Of a stretch of 64,000 nt of DNA, positions 26,224 to 34,858 are shown one piece after another; within the stretch, counting starts at the first letter, position 1; the number at the start of each line of letters is the position of its first letter. The stretch covers positions 16,199 through 80,198 of the forward strand of contig JBHIWP010000004.1 of the NCBI GenBank assembly GCA_041987425.1, in the 5' to 3' direction. Source of the stretch: Leptofilum sp041987425. GTDB lineage: Bacteria > Chloroflexota > Anaerolineae > Promineifilales > Promineifilaceae. Under the pieces are notes generated by a model. That model was given only the letters and a program-made list of their open reading frames with translations, did not search any database and was not told the DNA's origin. Both the position numbers and the translations under genes were made by a program.

Positions 26224-26786
26224 GCAATGATCAGTTTCAACAACTCCTAAGCTTCTTTAAAGTGTTGGGCAATGAAAGCCGCCTGAAAATTCTGGGGCTG
26301 CTTGCCAATCAGGAGCGCAGCGTAGGCGAGCTGGCAGCCATCCTGAAGCTGCGCGAACCCACCGTCTCGCATCATCTTGCGGCGATGAAGAAATTGGGGC
26401 TGGTGAAGATGCGCGCTGAAGGCAACAATCGTATCTATTGGCTCGATGTGAAGTTCCTGGAAAGCATGAGCAAGGACATCTTGTCCCAGGCACAGCTGGC
26501 AGAACTGGTGCCGGATAAAGGCACGAAAGTGTACGAACAGAAGATTTTAAGCAACTTTGTGGAAAACGGCCGTCTCACCCAGCTCCCTGCCCGCTATAAA
26601 AAACAGTTCGTCGTCATGAAATGGGTCGCCGATCATTTTCAGCCCGGCGTGCGCTATCCTGAAGCCGAACTCAACGAAACGCTGAAGCAGCTCCACCCCG
26701 ACTTTGCCTCATTACGCCGTTACCTCATCGACCATAAGCTGATGGCGCGGGAGAATAACGTCTACTGGCGCATTCCACAGGATTAA
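26220..26786 (+). CDS. ArsR-type winged-helix regulator with C-terminal DUF2087 (copy 2)
   Basis: 188-residue paralogue of the previous gene in the same order: winged helix (ESRLKILGLLANQERSVGELAAILKLREPTVSHHLAAMKKLGLV) then DUF2087 (RLTQLPARYKKQFVVMKWVADHF...YPEAELNETLKQLHPDFASLRRYLIDHKLM). The two have diverged clearly, so they may act as a heterodimer, which is inference. Its stop is 3 bases before the TTGACA of the promoter for the cysteine hydrolase, making it the prime candidate to bind the dyads there. Confidence 0.87.
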   Translation: MSNDQFQQLLSFFKVLGNESRLKILGLLANQERSVGELAAILKLREPTVSHHLAAMKKLGLVKMRAEGNNRIYWLDVKFLESMSKDILSQAQLAELVPDKGTKVYEQKILSNFVENGRLTQLPARYKKQFVVMKWVADHFQPGVRYPEAELNETLKQLHPDFASLRRYLIDHKLMARENNVYWRIPQD

Positions 26787-26789
26787 CGC

Positions 26790-26857
26790 TTGACAAAGTG
26801 TAAGTAATACACTATACTGCTCATATCTTAATTAGTGTAACAATAACACTTAGTGTA
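26790..26857 (+). promoter_or_regulatory. Promoter with two AGTGTA-N5-TACACT operators (unit 1)
   Basis: -35 TTGACA (26790-26795), 17-base spacer, -10 TATACT (26813-26818). The spacer carries the perfect dyad AGTGTA-AGTAA-TACACT (26797-26813). A second dyad AGTGTA-ACAAT-AACACT lies at 26834-26850, and a third half-site AGTGTA at 26852-26857. A near-copy of this arrangement drives the PP2C/kinase genes at 54605. Binding between the promoter elements points to repression. Confidence 0.85.
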
Positions 26858-26891
26858 TTTGTCCAGGTTTTAAATAAAAGGAGCCTCACCT

Positions 26892-27821
26892 ATGAGCAAC
26901 TTTCCCAGCTTTTACGATCCCAGCCGCATCGGCACGCTCTATTACCCCGATGTGGCGACCATTGCCGCCGAAGCAACGGCCGCGGGCCTAAAACCGGCCG
27001 TTGAAGACAAAGAAAACGTACACCTGGTCATCATCGACATGCAGATCGATTTTTGCCATGAAAAAGGCAGCCTCTATGTACCTGGTGCGCTGGGCGACAT
27101 TCAGCGCACGATCGAATTTATCTACAATAATGCTGAACGCATCACCAACATCACCTGCTCGCTGGATTCCCACCTGCCCCACCAAATTTTCCATCCCGCC
27201 TGGTGGGCCGACGAGAATGGCAACCATCCTGCTCCGTTTACGCTGATCACCTACGACGACATCAAGCAGGGCAAGTGGCGACCGCTGGTGGCCCCGGTGC
27301 AATCCACCAACTACGTGAAGCAGCTAGAGCAAGAAGCCAAGAAGCAGCTTACCATCTGGCCCTACCACGTGATGATTGGCAGCATTGGCAATGCGCTGGA
27401 CCCGGAGCTGTTTACGGCCGTTCTCTGGCACAGCATCGCCCGGAAAACACAACCAACGTGGCTCACCAAAGGCAGCATCCCGCTTACCGAACATTACTCC
27501 ATCATCCAGCCGGAGGTGCCCGTGCCCAACCACCCCATGGGCGGCAAGAACAAACCGTTCCTCGATACGCTGGCCCAGGCGGACGTCGTTGTCATCGCCG
27601 GGGAGGCCGAGAGCCACTGCGTGCTGGAAACGGTAGAGGATCTGGTAGAGGATTTCGGCAGCCAGCCAGAGGCATTACAGAAAATCTACTTTCTGCGTGA
27701 CTGCACCTCGCCCGTGCTGCACCCGGATGTCGATTTTCACGCCATTGCCCAGGCTCGATTTGCCGACTTCGAAAAACAAGGCGTCAACTTCATCAACAGC
27801 ACAGACAAGCTACCCTTTTAA
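26892..27821 (+). CDS. Nicotinamidase-like cysteine hydrolase (isochorismatase fold)
   Basis: 309-residue cytosolic hydrolase. The catalytic triad is recognisable: Asp in IIDMQIDF, Lys in WLTKGSIP, Cys in AESHCVLETVED. A nicotinamidase-type metal site is suggested by DSHLPHQIFHP. The protein is longer than PncA (about 200 residues), with extra segments between DSH and the Lys. The likely substrate is nicotinamide or another amide; nicotinamidase feeds NAD salvage. AAAGGAG sets the start. It lies behind the two-operator promoter and 122 bases before the VWA gene, so regulation is shared with the triad described below. Confidence 0.82.
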   Translation: MSNFPSFYDPSRIGTLYYPDVATIAAEATAAGLKPAVEDKENVHLVIIDMQIDFCHEKGSLYVPGALGDIQRTIEFIYNNAERITNITCSLDSHLPHQIFHPAWWADENGNHPAPFTLITYDDIKQGKWRPLVAPVQSTNYVKQLEQEAKKQLTIWPYHVMIGSIGNALDPELFTAVLWHSIARKTQPTWLTKGSIPLTEHYSIIQPEVPVPNHPMGGKNKPFLDTLAQADVVVIAGEAESHCVLETVEDLVEDFGSQPEALQKIYFLRDCTSPVLHPDVDFHAIAQARFADFEKQGVNFINSTDKLPF

Positions 27822-27850
27822 TAACCAATTGCTGTCATCAAAAAGAATTA

Positions 27851-27927
27851 GAACGCAGATTTCCCTGTACGCGAAGCGGTCGCCCTGCGACATTCCCATG
27901 ATCAAAAAATCAGGTAAATCTGCGTTC
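27851..27927. repeat. Dispersed inverted repeat GAACGCAGATTT
   Basis: Arms GAACGCAGATTTCCCTG (27851-27867) and CAGGTAAATCTGCGTTC (27911-27927), 17 bp with one mismatch, around 43 bases. It fills nearly all the space between the hydrolase and the VWA gene and could act as a partial terminator. Confidence 0.75.
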
Positions 27928-27943
27928 CATTAAGGAAAAAGTC

Positions 27944-28729
27944 ATGACCACAAATAACAATGGATTAGGCAACTTGGATAATTTATTTCAATCAGCCCAG
28001 GCAGATGGCCTGACGGACAATACGATGGATCTGGTGGTGTCCAATTTGAACGGCCCAACGATGGCAACGGCCGTTGGCACCCCCCTCAATCAAATTGCCA
28101 GCAACGAAGTCACCCTGGCTATGAACATCATCGACATGAGCGGCTCGATGGCCTCCCATGCGGCCGACCTCATCACCGCCTACAACGGCGACTACCTGGC
28201 CGCCATGCGCGGCTCCAGCGCCGCCGGCGACATTCTCATGAGCACAATCCTGTTCAACCAGGACGTGAGCCTGCTGCATGGTTACATGCCGCTTAAGGAC
28301 ATTGCCCCGCTCACTCGAACCAGCTACATGCCCAGCGGCTCCACCGCCCTGTACGACGCCGTGGCTGGCGGCCTGACCAACATGGTGCTCTACGCCCAGC
28401 AGCTGCGGCAAAGCGGCGTCATGGTGCGCTGCATCGTCATTGTCTACTCCGACGGCGACGACAACGCCTCCAAACAGCGTGCCGCCCAGATTCGCCGGGC
28501 CGCCACCGAACTACTCCGGCACGAAATCTACACCCTGGCTTACGTAGGCTTCCGCAGCGGCGGTATCAACCCCGCCGAGCTGCGCCGCCTGGCCGATGAA
28601 ATTGGCTTCCCAGAAGTTCTGGCCGCCGGGTTGAATCACCAGGAACTGCGCCGCATCTTTAACCTGGTGTCACAATCGACCATCAGCATGAGCCAGCAGG
28701 GGGCAATGCCCGCCGGTATGTTTAGCTAG
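27944..28729 (+). CDS. VWA-domain protein (YegL/TerY-like)
   Basis: 261-residue soluble protein with one von Willebrand A domain. The metal-ion site is intact: D64-x-S66-x-S68 (DMSGS), Thr in SGSTALYDAV and Asp in VYSDGDDN. The first 50 residues are a polar, Asn-rich segment. YegL/TerY-type VWA proteins are usually encoded with a PP2C phosphatase and a kinase; here those partners are at 54677-57308 under a matching promoter. The gene follows the nicotinamidase-like hydrolase and precedes inverted repeat C and a 36-residue membrane peptide. Assignment to that triad is inference from promoter identity and domain set. Confidence 0.85.
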   Translation: MTTNNNGLGNLDNLFQSAQADGLTDNTMDLVVSNLNGPTMATAVGTPLNQIASNEVTLAMNIIDMSGSMASHAADLITAYNGDYLAAMRGSSAAGDILMSTILFNQDVSLLHGYMPLKDIAPLTRTSYMPSGSTALYDAVAGGLTNMVLYAQQLRQSGVMVRCIVIVYSDGDDNASKQRAAQIRRAATELLRHEIYTLAYVGFRSGGINPAELRRLADEIGFPEVLAAGLNHQELRRIFNLVSQSTISMSQQGAMPAGMFS

Positions 28730-28737
28730 AGGAAAAC

Positions 28738-28794
28738 AGATTGGACCATTTTTCTGAAGAACAAAATTCGCTCTTGCGGAAAATGGTCCAATCT
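28738..28794. repeat. Variable-arm inverted repeat, element C
   Basis: Perfect 15-bp arms AGATTGGACCATTTT / AAAATGGTCCAATCT around a 27-nt interior. The minus-strand interior reads GCGAATTTTGTTCTTCAGA, resembling the cores of elements A, B and E. It starts 9 bases after the VWA stop. Confidence 0.8.
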
Positions 28795-28816
28795 CGCTAC
28801 GTACAGGAGTAAACAC

Positions 28817-28927
28817 ATGTTCATCCCACTTACAACTCTACTCATCATCATCGCTATCACCTTCATGCTGGGGATGATCACAGCCTTCATGATGGTGATG
28901 AACGCCCTGGCCCGACGACAGAAATAG
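28817..28927 (+). CDS. 36-residue single-helix membrane peptide
   Basis: Short frame with CAGGAG 7 bases ahead of the ATG. It begins MFIPLTTLLIIIAITFMLGM and ends with the basic NALARRQK, giving one hydrophobic helix with a positive C-terminus. No homologue is recognised. It sits between element C and a strong terminator, and may be the last cistron of the hydrolase-VWA unit. Confidence 0.5.
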   Translation: MFIPLTTLLIIIAITFMLGMITAFMMVMNALARRQK

Positions 28928-28936
28928 GCCAAACAA

Positions 28937-28974
28937 AAAAGACCGCGAAGGTTTTTACTACCTTGCGGTCTTTT
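28937..28974. terminator. Bidirectional terminator between VWA unit and clpP
   Basis: Stem AAAAGACCGC(g)AAGG / CCTTGCGGTCTTTT with one bulged G and a 9-nt loop, flanked by A and T runs. It serves the plus-strand VWA unit and the minus-strand clpP. Confidence 0.88.
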
Positions 28975-28995
28975 AAAGTTTGTAATTCAGTTGAA

Positions 28996-29592
28996 TTAAC
29001 CGACTTCATCCATGGATGAAACGATGTGGCCCACCAGGCCATAATTTTTCGCCTCTTTGGCGCTCATCCAGAAGTTACGGTCCGTGTCTTTAGACACTTT
29101 TTCCAGTGGTTGGCCGGTTTGTTCGGAGAAAATGCGGTTGAGCCGCTCACGCATCTTGATGATTTCTTCGGCCTCAATGGCAATATCCTGGGCCTGACCG
29201 CGCACGCCGCCCATCGGCTGGTGCAGCAAAAAGCGCGTGTTGGGCAGACTAAACCGATTTTCTCGCTCGGCCGCCGCGTAAATAAGTGCCCCAGCGCTGG
29301 CTACCCATCCCGTACCGACAACTTTCACCGTAGGCTTAACAAAGCGGATCATATCAAAAATGGTGTCACCCGACTCTACGTGCCCACCGGGGGAGTTAAT
29401 AAATATCTTGATATCTTCGTCAGAGTCGGCGGCCAGTAGCATCAGCTTTTCCGTCACTTCCCGAGCCACCTTCATGTTAATTTCGCCAAAAATGGTAATG
29501 GTGCGGGTTTCCAACAGGCGCTCCATCATGCCTTTCTTTGGTTTTTCTTTTTCTTCGGCCGTTTCTTCTTGTTCATCTTCAAATCGAATCAT
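28996..29592 (-). CDS. clpP: ClpP-family serine protease
   Basis: 198-residue peptidase of the ClpP fold. Catalytic triad: Ser in VASAGALI, His in FLLHQPMGG, Asp in DTDRNFWMSAKEA. The Ser loop has A-S-A-G where typical ClpP has A-S-M-G. The N-terminus is longer and charged (EEKEKPKKG), without the usual IP motif, so this may be an accessory ClpP or ClpR-like subunit. I prefer the ATG at 29592 because AAGGA lies 7-8 bases upstream; an ATG at 29607 is possible. Convergent with the VWA unit; nothing fixes its ATPase partner. Confidence 0.87.
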   Translation of the reverse strand: MIRFEDEQEETAEEKEKPKKGMMERLLETRTITIFGEINMKVAREVTEKLMLLAADSDEDIKIFINSPGGHVESGDTIFDMIRFVKPTVKVVGTGWVASAGALIYAAAERENRFSLPNTRFLLHQPMGGVRGQAQDIAIEAEEIIKMRERLNRIFSEQTGQPLEKVSKDTDRNFWMSAKEAKNYGLVGHIVSSMDEVG

Positions 29593-29677
29593 GGTTGTGT
29601 CCTTCATAATGTGTTGTAAGCAAAGTGGGCAGAGTTTACTGCCCAAAGATTAGATTCAGGTAAAAAGGGGGAGTGAA

Positions 29678-29724
29678 AAGTAAAAAGTGAAAAGTAAGAA
29701 AGTATCTCTTTTCACTTTTTACTT
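29678..29724. repeat. Perfect inverted repeat of the AAGTGAAAAG family
   Basis: 17-bp perfect arms AAGTAAAAAGTGAAAAG (29678-29694) and CTTTTCACTTTTTACTT (29708-29724) with a 13-nt loop. Located between eno and clpP, both minus; it can fold as a hairpin and may weaken read-through. Same sequence family as 3224-3265. Confidence 0.8.
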
Positions 29725-29736
29725 ATCTACTGACGT

Positions 29737-31023
29737 TTAAAGGCGCAGGTTTGTAAACGCCTTCATCCCAGGGTAAATGGCAGAATCGCCCAGATCATCT
29801 TCAATGCGCAAAAGCTGGTTGTATTTGGCCACGCGGTCACTGCGGGCGGGGGCACCAGTCTTGATTTGGCCTGCATTTAGGGCTACGGCCAGATCGGCGA
29901 TAGTGGCGTCTTCACTTTCACCAGAGCGATGGGAGACAACGGCCGTCCAGCCATGCCTCTGCACCATCTCCACCGACTGAATGGCTTCCGTCAGCGTGCC
30001 AATCTGATTGACCTTGCACAGCAAGCTGTTTGCCGCTTTTCGCTCAAAGCCCATCTGAATGCGCTTGACATTGGTCACCAGCAGGTCGTCGCCCACAATT
30101 TGTACCCGGTCGCCCAGCTTCTCCATCATCAAAGCCCAGGCGTCCCAGTCATCCTCACCCAGACCATCTTCAATGGAAATAATGGGAAATCTATTGACCA
30201 GATCGACGTAAAAATCCACCATCTCCGCGCCGGAGAGCTTTTTGCCTTCGACCTTCATATTGTACACGCCATCTTCATAAATTTCAGAAGCGGCGGGATC
30301 CATGGCAAACATGATCTGCTCGCCTGGCCTGTAGCCTGCCTTTTCAATCGCTTCCAGCATGAGCTCAAACGGCTCGCTGTTGGACTTAACGTTGGGGGCA
30401 AAGCCGCCTTCATCGCCGACGGTGGTGCCATACCCTTTACTTGCCAGCACTTTTTTGAGGCTGTGGTAAATTTCGGCCCCCCAGCGCAGCCCTTCGGCAA
30501 AGGTAGAGGCCCCAACCGGCATGATCATATACTCTTGCAGGTCAGTGGCCCCGGCAGCATGTTTGCCGCCGTTCATGATGTTGAGCATGGGCACGGGAAG
30601 CGTGCGCGCATAAACGCCGCCCAGGTAACGATAGAGCGGCATCTCCTGGCTGTCTGCGGCGGCGTGGGCTATGGCCAGAGAGACGCCCAAAATAGCGTTG
30701 GCCCCCAGGTTTTTCTTGTTTTCGCTGCCGTCCAGCTCCAACATCGCCTGATCAATGCCCACCTGATCGGTGGCGTCCCAGCCAACGATGGCCTCGGCGA
30801 TAGTTTCGTTTACGGCCGTAACCGCCTGCTGCACGCCCTTCCCCACATAGCGGCCCTTGTCGCCGTCTCGTTTTTCCCACGCTTCATGCACGCCGGTGGA
30901 TGCGCCCGAGGGAACAATTGCCCGACCAAAGGCACCGTCAAATAGCTGCACTTCTACCTCTACAGTTGGGTTCCCGCGGGAATCCAACACTTCCCGTCCG
31001 CGGATTGACTCAATGTAAGACAT
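29737..31023 (-). CDS. eno: Enolase
   Basis: 428-residue glycolytic enzyme converting 2-phosphoglycerate to phosphoenolpyruvate. Family motifs: REVLDSRGNPTVEVEV at the N-terminus, SGASTG loop, GDEGGFAPN, metal ligands Asp in FAMDPA, Glu in SIEDGLGEDDW and Asp in VGDDLLVTN, catalytic Lys in CKVNQIGT and VSHRSGESED. Full length. I use ATG 31023, with AAGGAG upstream. A dispersed repeat lies between it and clpP. Confidence 0.97.
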   Translation of the reverse strand: MSYIESIRGREVLDSRGNPTVEVEVQLFDGAFGRAIVPSGASTGVHEAWEKRDGDKGRYVGKGVQQAVTAVNETIAEAIVGWDATDQVGIDQAMLELDGSENKKNLGANAILGVSLAIAHAAADSQEMPLYRYLGGVYARTLPVPMLNIMNGGKHAAGATDLQEYMIMPVGASTFAEGLRWGAEIYHSLKKVLASKGYGTTVGDEGGFAPNVKSNSEPFELMLEAIEKAGYRPGEQIMFAMDPAASEIYEDGVYNMKVEGKKLSGAEMVDFYVDLVNRFPIISIEDGLGEDDWDAWALMMEKLGDRVQIVGDDLLVTNVKRIQMGFERKAANSLLCKVNQIGTLTEAIQSVEMVQRHGWTAVVSHRSGESEDATIADLAVALNAGQIKTGAPARSDRVAKYNQLLRIEDDLGDSAIYPGMKAFTNLRL

Positions 31024-31352
31024 TTTCACTCCTTCATAGGTAAATTAGGAAATCTTCCTGGGATTGTTAATTTGCGCGTTTACAGGTACAGTGGGCTGGT
31101 AAACTGACCGAGTATCGGTAAATATTTCACCTAGATCAGTCCATATTTAGAAAGACTATACAGAAGCTGAGGAGTTCGGGCAACAGGTAGTAGACTTTCT
31201 ACAAAAATTTTACATCGCCAATAGCTGAATAGTCACTAAATTTATGCCGAATGTCCTCTTGCCAAGATGCTATCCCCCGGTTATAAATTTCAGGATAAAG
31301 AAAGTTTGGATTGAGGATGGTCAAATCTTCCACCATAAAGCAATAGGCACAC
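31024..31352. other. Divergent intergenic region eno / histidine kinase
   Basis: About 330 bases without a gene. A short dyad GTTTAC...GTAAAC lies near 31078-31108. A weak promoter-like pair, TTGAGG then CATAAA after 17 bases, lies just ahead of the kinase start and would give an almost leaderless mRNA. I see no ncRNA or mobile element. Confidence 0.4.
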
Positions 31353-33440
31353 ATGAGCGACACACTATCTATTGATTCCAACCAGATTCACAGCCTTTGG
31401 CAAAGGCTGGCTGAAGAGCTGCTCAATATCTTTGATGCCCATGGCGTGTGTGCTGTCGTGGCGAACGAAACGGCCGTCTTTGCCCAAACCACCACCGTTG
31501 TCGGCGTCAGCGATCCCCAGAAGAAATATTTCGACGTATGGATCTGCGATAAAGACGGCCGTTTGCAACAAACCCGCTGGAACAAAGAACACGCTTCCTT
31601 TGCCATCTTTTTAGCCGCCGAAAAGCCCACAATGCAGGAAAAATTCAATCAGCCGCCTGCGGAGCTTATCCGCAGCGAGCTGTGGCAGCTACCCCGGGAA
31701 CGCATTTTGGCCGTACCGCTGCCTGCACCCGGGCGCTACTCGCCCGTTACCCCGCCAGGCATCCTCTGTCTCATCGATCCAGACGATGATCTGGTGCTCT
31801 TAGACAAAGACCATCTGGCCGCGCTGGCCACGCACATCACCATGGGGCTGGATCGGGCCTATCTGCGCCAGACCGTGGACCGGCAAGACATCGAGTTTGC
31901 GGTTGTGTCTGAAATCAGCTATGCGCTCACCTCCACGCTGAGCCTGCAAAACATCTATCGGCAGCTAATGGAGCCGGTGCGCCGCACGCTCAACGTCGGC
32001 TCCGTTTCCGTTGGCCTCATTGAGCAACCTTCGGGCGACATTATTTTTGTGGACATGCTAATGGGCGATCTTTTTAAAGATTTGCCCACCATTCGCCTGA
32101 AAAAGGGCCAGGGCATTGCCGGATGGGTGTCAGAAAATCGCCAATCCGTCATCATCAACGACGTGTATGCCGACAAGCGCTTTTATTCTCGTGTTGATCG
32201 GCAATCAGGTTTCCAGACCAGCAACATGATTTGTATCCCCCTGCAAATTGAGGACCGCGTAATTGGTATCTTGCAGGCAATCAACAAGCAAAATGGCGAC
32301 TTTAACGAAAACGATTTGCGCCTGCTGCAGGCCATCGGCGGGCCGTTGGCCGCGGCCATTGAGAACGCCAGTCTGCACACGGCCGTTCTCGCCGAAAAGC
32401 GCCGCATCGAAACCATCTTCGCCAACATGTCTGAAGGCATGATGACGGTGGACCCCGACGGCCTCATCACCCATGCCAACGACTCCCTGCTCAGCCTGCT
32501 GTTCCGCGATCTGCCGGCCCTGGTGGGCCAAAAAGCCAACGACATGATCCGCCTGACCAACGGCAGCCTCAACGAATTTATGCAGCGCGTCCTCAGCACC
32601 ACCGAAGATTATCCCCAGCTGGCCACTGAAATGAGCCAGCGCGGTGGCAGCACCGTTCCGATTTTGCTCAGCGGTGCCCCCATTCGTGATGAAGAAGGGA
32701 ACGTCACGGAGATGATCTTTGTCTTCAGCGACCTGAGCCAGATCCGCGAGGTAGAGCGGCTGCGCGACGACTTCTTCCACGGCATTATCCACGAACTGCG
32801 CACGCCATTGGCTACGATACTGATGTACGCCCGCCTGCTGCGCGAGGGCAAAGCGCAGCAAAAAGAAAAAGCAGACCGCTTCCTGGGTGTTATTGAGCGG
32901 GAAAGTGACCGGCTGCAAAAAATGGTGCGCCAGATGCTGGAAGTGGTCAAGATGGAAGCCAGCGAATTCCAGCGCAGCACCGATCTGGTGAGCTTAAACG
33001 ACCTGTTCGACGAGATTTTGCCGCCGCTGGCCGACCGGGCCACGGAGAAGGGCCTCACCTTCCGCCAGCGCATCTCCCCGGAGATGTCCCCCGTGCTGGG
33101 CAACCAGGAGACGTACCATCTCATCTTCAAAAACCTGATCGACAACGCAGTGAAGTTTACCCTGTCGGGCACGGTGCGCGTGGAAGCGTACCCGGAGAAT
33201 GGCCAGATTGTGGTGCAGGTAAAAGATGACGGCATTGGTATTCCCAAGCAGGCGCTGCCCAATCTGTTCGGCCGTTTCTTCCGAGCCCAAACGGCCGTTG
33301 AGCGCGGCATTGCTGGTACCGGGCTGGGTCTCTACATGGTCAAAGTCGCCGTCGAGAACTATAATGGCACCATTCAGGTGAAAAGCACGGCGGGCAAGGG
33401 CACGACCTTTACGGTGAAGCTCCCCATCGCCGAAGTATAG
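31353..33440 (+). CDS. Orphan sensor histidine kinase (GAF-PAS-HisKA-HATPase)
   Basis: 695-residue cytosolic sensor kinase without membrane helices. Order: a divergent N-terminal sensor (about 1-175), GAF (about 190-345, with KKGQGIAGWVSE and GILQAINKQNGDF), PAS (about 355-465, MSEGMMTVDPDGLITHAND), HisKA with phospho-acceptor H480 (IIHELRTPL), and HATPase_c (about 590-693; N-box NLIDNAVKF, G1 VKDDGIGIP, F-box FGRFFR, G2 GTGLGLYM). No response regulator is adjacent, so its partner is elsewhere. No clear ribosome site precedes ATG 31353. Element D follows the stop by 2 bases. Confidence 0.92.
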   Translation: MSDTLSIDSNQIHSLWQRLAEELLNIFDAHGVCAVVANETAVFAQTTTVVGVSDPQKKYFDVWICDKDGRLQQTRWNKEHASFAIFLAAEKPTMQEKFNQPPAELIRSELWQLPRERILAVPLPAPGRYSPVTPPGILCLIDPDDDLVLLDKDHLAALATHITMGLDRAYLRQTVDRQDIEFAVVSEISYALTSTLSLQNIYRQLMEPVRRTLNVGSVSVGLIEQPSGDIIFVDMLMGDLFKDLPTIRLKKGQGIAGWVSENRQSVIINDVYADKRFYSRVDRQSGFQTSNMICIPLQIEDRVIGILQAINKQNGDFNENDLRLLQAIGGPLAAAIENASLHTAVLAEKRRIETIFANMSEGMMTVDPDGLITHANDSLLSLLFRDLPALVGQKANDMIRLTNGSLNEFMQRVLSTTEDYPQLATEMSQRGGSTVPILLSGAPIRDEEGNVTEMIFVFSDLSQIREVERLRDDFFHGIIHELRTPLATILMYARLLREGKAQQKEKADRFLGVIERESDRLQKMVRQMLEVVKMEASEFQRSTDLVSLNDLFDEILPPLADRATEKGLTFRQRISPEMSPVLGNQETYHLIFKNLIDNAVKFTLSGTVRVEAYPENGQIVVQVKDDGIGIPKQALPNLFGRFFRAQTAVERGIAGTGLGLYMVKVAVENYNGTIQVKSTAGKGTTFTVKLPIAEV

Positions 33441-33442
33441 AA

Positions 33443-33503
33443 GACCCCAAGGGTTTTGCCTGTTTACGTTTTGAATTTAGACAAATCAAACCCTTGGGGT
33501 CTG
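33443..33503. repeat. Variable-arm inverted repeat, element D
   Basis: Perfect 15-bp arms AGACCCCAAGGGTTT / AAACCCTTGGGGTCT around a 31-nt interior that includes TTTTGAATTTAGAC. It fills the space between the kinase stop and the cysteine desulfurase start (15 bases later). Confidence 0.8.
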
Positions 33504-33517
33504 TCTGATCCTAGCGT

Positions 33518-34696
33518 ATGTCAACACAAATCTACCTCGATCACGGCGCATCGACGCCGGTTCACCCCCAGGTTATTGAAAAAATGCTGCCGTTCTGGAC
33601 GGACCATTACGGCAACCCCTCCTCCTCGCACACCCACGGCCGTTCCGCCAGCTTTGCCCTGGAAGAAGCCCGCCGCACCATTGCCGAGTTGATGAGTGCC
33701 CAACCCAAGGAAATCGTGTTCACAGGCTGCGGTTCAGAGAGCGACAATCTGGCCGTGCGCGGCGTGATGTGGGCTGCGCGTAAGAACGGCAGCGGCAACC
33801 ACCTGATCACCAGCGCCATCGAGCATGAGGCGGTTTTGGAAACGGCCGTGCAGCTGCGCGACCAGTTCGACTTTGACCTGACCATTTTAGGCGTGGATGA
33901 ATACGGCCGTGTCTCGCTCGACGACGTCGCCGCTGCCATACGCCCTGATACGGCACTCATCTCCATCATGGCCGCCAACAACGAAATTGGTACCATGCAA
34001 CCCATTCAGGAGATCGGCGCGCTGGCCCACAAACACGGCATATTGTTCCACACGGACGCGGTGCAGGCGGCGGCCACCACCCGCTGGGACATGCAAACCA
34101 TGCCCATCGACCTGCTCAGCATGGCGCCCCATAAGTTTTACGGCCCCAAAGGCGTGGGCATTTTGTACGTGCGGGACGGGATTGAGCTGATTTCTTCGCT
34201 AACGGGGGGCGGGCAGGAAGACGGCCGTCGCTCCGGCACGGTCAACGTGGCGTTTGCCGTGGGCGCAGCAGAGGCATTTCAGCTGGCTCAAAACAGCATC
34301 GAAGCACGCGTCGCCCACTACACCAGCCTGCGCGATCGGCTCATCGCGGGCGTCATGGCCGCTGTGCCTGCCGACGATATCATTCTCACCGGCCACCCCA
34401 CTGAGCGGCTGCCCCATCACGCCAGCTTCGCCCTGAAAAACATGAGCGGCAACGACCTGCTGATGCACCTGGACATGGCGGGCATTTGCGCCAGCAGCGG
34501 CTCCGCCTGCAAAACCGGCGACCCCAAGCCCTCCGCCATTCTGGAAGCCGTGGGCCTGGACCCCGCCTGGACCATAGGCGGCCTACGCTTCACCGTCGGC
34601 CGCCAAAACAGCCCGGAGGACATCGACCGCGTCATCCAGGTCATGCCCACCATCGTTGAAAAAGTCCGCAAGATCAGCCAGCTCTTCGCGACTTAA
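33518..34696 (+). CDS. Cysteine desulfurase (NifS/IscS family)
   Basis: 392-residue PLP enzyme that takes sulfur from cysteine and passes it on as persulfide. Conserved: YLDHGASTPV, GNPSSSHTHGR, ANNEIGTMQPI, HTDAVQAAA, PLP-Lys region MAPHKFYGPKG, and the catalytic-Cys loop ASSGSACKTG. Full length. MnmA lies 200 bases downstream on the same strand, so the natural role here is sulfur supply for tRNA 2-thiouridine, and perhaps Fe-S assembly. No IscU is adjacent. Confidence 0.93.
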   Translation: MSTQIYLDHGASTPVHPQVIEKMLPFWTDHYGNPSSSHTHGRSASFALEEARRTIAELMSAQPKEIVFTGCGSESDNLAVRGVMWAARKNGSGNHLITSAIEHEAVLETAVQLRDQFDFDLTILGVDEYGRVSLDDVAAAIRPDTALISIMAANNEIGTMQPIQEIGALAHKHGILFHTDAVQAAATTRWDMQTMPIDLLSMAPHKFYGPKGVGILYVRDGIELISSLTGGGQEDGRRSGTVNVAFAVGAAEAFQLAQNSIEARVAHYTSLRDRLIAGVMAAVPADDIILTGHPTERLPHHASFALKNMSGNDLLMHLDMAGICASSGSACKTGDPKPSAILEAVGLDPAWTIGGLRFTVGRQNSPEDIDRVIQVMPTIVEKVRKISQLFAT

Positions 34697-34858
34697 CGCT
34701 ATTCATTTTGTAGGCCCGGCACCCAAGCGAACCTCAACTGTCATTGTGAGTAAAACGAAAATCCCCCCTAAACTCTAGCGACCAACAACTTTGTGCGCGA
34801 GAATAGCTGATTTTGTTGAAGATCAACGGACATGATGATTAATTTTTTCTGCAGACCC

